64,000 bases of DNA from Fasciolopsis buskii. Lineage: Eukaryota; Platyhelminthes; Trematoda; Plagiorchiida; Fasciolidae. Under the pieces are notes generated by a model. It saw nothing but the letters and a program-made list of their open reading frames with translations. It had not been told where the DNA came from and ran no database searches. Where the stretch lies: assembly GCA_008360955.1 (NCBI GenBank), contig LUCM01008411.1:186001-250000 (forward strand), given 5' to 3'. Made by a program: the position numbers and the translations under genes. The stretch's first letter is position 1; each line of letters starts with the position of its first letter. Shown here in pieces: positions 62,095 to 64,000 of the stretch.

Positions 62095-63600
62095 TCAGCT
62101 GGCAAAAACGTGAAAAAATCTTATCGAGAAATGATCAGAGCACATTATGATGGACTGCTCAGGAGTTCTTGTAGATATTGATTCCAGAGGGTATGGATTG
62201 AAAAGCGGATCGTGTTGAAATACGAAAGCGGAACTTTGAAAGATTGTTGTGCAGAGGATGCGTGGGATCAGGAAGAATGTTGTGAGCAAATTTCTCACAA
62301 CAACTCAGTTAGTGGTACGAAAGATAAACGGCTAATAGTTGGTAGCCTTCGACGAGAAATTTTAGTCTCTTTTAAGTAAACCTGGAAAAATAACAGGAGA
62401 ACAGTAAGGAAGGCTTGGAAAAGCACATTGGTACACAAATCGGGAGATGGTGTTTTGTTTCACGTTTTAGTGTCGAAGCTTCCTGATTTGAAACGACAGC
62501 CGTCGGCGATCCTTTACACAAGTAGAAAAATGAGAAGTCCACTTCAGACTTTTATTAACAGTAAGTCCTGGATATTTCACAGAATCAATCCTGGTAAGTG
62601 TGCTTGAGTTGATGGAAGACGTTTCGGATGGGTAGGCTGACTGAGACAGAGTGAGAACAGACATTCGAAGCATTTACATTTGTTGAGAGCTAAACTAGCT
62701 CGTGCAGAGAACTCATAAATAGGATGTAGGTCACTGGAAAAACTTTGAAAATCATCGTTGTTTGAAACGGCTTGAGAGTGCAACATCATCAGTATAGTTA
62801 NNNNNNNNNNNNNNNNNNNNNNNNNNNNNNNNNNNNNNNNNNNNNNNNNNNNNNNNNNNNNNNNNNNNNNNNNNNNNNNNNNNNNNNNNNNNNNNNNNNN
62901 NNNNNNNNNNNNNNNNNNNNNNNNNNNNNNNNNNNNNNNNNNNNNNNNNNNNNNNNNNNNNNNNNNNNNNNNNNNNNNNNNNNNNNNNNNNNNNNNNNNN
63001 NNNNNNNNNNNNNNNNNNNNNNNNNNNNNNNNNNNNNNNNNNNNNNNNNNNNNNNNNNNNNNNNNNNNNNNNNNNNNNNNNNNNNNNNNNNNNNNNNNNN
63101 NNNNNNNNNNNNNNNNNNNNNNNNNNNNNNNNNNNNNNNNNNNNNNNNNNNNNNNNNNNNNNNNNNNNNNNNNNNNNNNNNNNNNNNNNNNNNNNNNNNN
63201 NNNNNNNNNNNNNNNNNNNNNNNNNNNNNNNNNNNNNNNNNNNNNNNNNNNNNNNNNNNNNNNNNNNNNNNNNNNNNNNNNNNNNNNNNNNNNNNNNNNN
63301 NNNNNNNNNNNNNNNNNNNNNNNNNNNNNNNNNNNNNNNNNNNNNNNNNNNNNNNNNNNNNNNNNNNNNNNNNNNNNNNNCAAGCGTAATGTTGTGTTAA
63401 TCAGAGAATTGAATTCATCCTTCAGAGCCATAACGCCATGTCTTAAAAGAGCTGAGGGCAGATTGTCAGCACCAACCCCTGTGGTAATTTTATTGGTGCG
63501 GAGAACGTCGAGCAACTCCTCCCTAGAACAACTTGTAACTGTCGTATCATCATCCTGTCCAAATATGGTCGGAGTATAAGTGAAAGGATGGATAAAAGCA
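62095..63600 (-). pseudogene. CR1/Jockey-like non-LTR retrotransposon, interrupted by the assembly gap
   Basis: On the minus strand, before the gap: SCSREELLDVLRTNKITTGV, GADNLPSALLRHGVMALKDE and FNSLINTTLRL, the fingers part of a LINE reverse transcriptase. After the gap: NYTDDVALSS, the catalytic x-x-DD box with Thr replacing the usual Ala, then ASLALNKCKCFECL, DSVKYPGLTVNKSLKWTSHF and the C-terminal FQHDPLFNPYPLES. A stop shortly after the DD box and later frame changes show decay. The middle of the reverse transcriptase falls in the unsequenced 580 bases. It is probably the same family as 23372-23990. Confidence 0.65.
62801..63380. other. Assembly gap (580 N)
   Basis: A run of 580 unresolved bases inside the non-LTR element. 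The reading frame on either side belongs to the same protein, so the gap probably hides the palm region of its reverse transcriptase. The true gap length may differ. Confidence 0.95.
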
Positions 63601-64000
63601 CGATTGTTGTTGTCGACATCCGCAGAACATTTCACATGTTTCTTCTTCCCACACAACAATCGAATACCTTGCCATGGGAATCGGTTATTATTAGCACTCT
63701 AGAGTTGGCTGGCGAATGTAGTGTGGATGCGTTTGATTTCAACTTTTATTAGGGTAGAAGTTTACCCCACACTTGTTATTGCGAGATTTTTAGAAGTGAT
63801 CCTTGCATCTTCTTAGAAATTTCAGTTTCTGGGTAGATATACGGCTATTTGAGACGAATTGCGTTTCTGAGGGGCGGCAAATATCAAAGAGTGCGTTGGC
63901 CGTCTCTGTGAAAAGTTTAACATTGTCTTCGAGCAGGGGTTCGAAACAAAAACGGGCAGAGGATAGTGAAAGTATTTCTGACGGAGAGTAATGTTGTTGT

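Overview
This is eukaryotic DNA from a repeat-rich, intron-containing genome and looks like a parasitic flatworm (fluke or tapeworm). The evidence is: relics of RTE-type and CR1/Jockey-type non-LTR retrotransposons; a Penelope-like element with a GIY-YIG domain; tRNA-derived SINEs, one family carrying a hammerhead ribozyme as in the schistosome Sm-alpha repeats; and many microsatellites. There are no bacterial operons. I cannot name the species. Bases 62801-63380 are an assembly gap.

The only convincing host genes are four dispersed members of one small secreted-protein family, all on the minus strand, with signal-peptide exons near 6.1, 19.2, 33.9 and 54.1 kb. I call them genes A to D from left to right. 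Each encodes a hydrophobic leader plus C-x10-C-x9-C in one exon, which ends in a phase-1 donor. In B, C and D a second exon follows, encoding C-x2-C-x2-C-x6-C-x12-C, a QQ motif and the stop. Cysteine spacing is identical in every member although the sequence between varies. Gene C can be modelled completely: TATA box, an 18-nt first coding exon, two further exons and 114 residues. Gene A lacks a recognisable last exon in the window. I do not recognise the family, and it is the best candidate here for an undescribed system.

The rest is mostly transposon-derived or unassigned. RTE-type reverse transcriptase relics lie at 19.8-20.6, 22.1-22.5, 24.2-24.8 (minus), 25.2-26.5, 38.4 and 44.0 kb; the 3' ends at 19.9-20.6 and 25.8-26.5 kb match over about 685 bp with one difference seen. 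CR1/Jockey-like relics lie at 23.4-24.0 and 62.1-63.6 kb. A decayed Penelope-like element spans 44.6-46.7 kb. A tRNA-derived repeat with a hammerhead ribozyme occurs at 16.3-16.8, 17.3-17.5, 28.9-29.4 (a head-to-tail pair) and 35.8-36.2 kb. A second tRNA-like SINE lies at 42.5 and 56.5 kb. An inverted repeat lies at 38.8-39.0 kb, with a related single arm at 11.5 kb.

The four genes probably act as an expanded family of secreted, disulfide-rich, mostly lysine-rich polypeptides. That role is inferred only from the signal peptides and cysteine framework.
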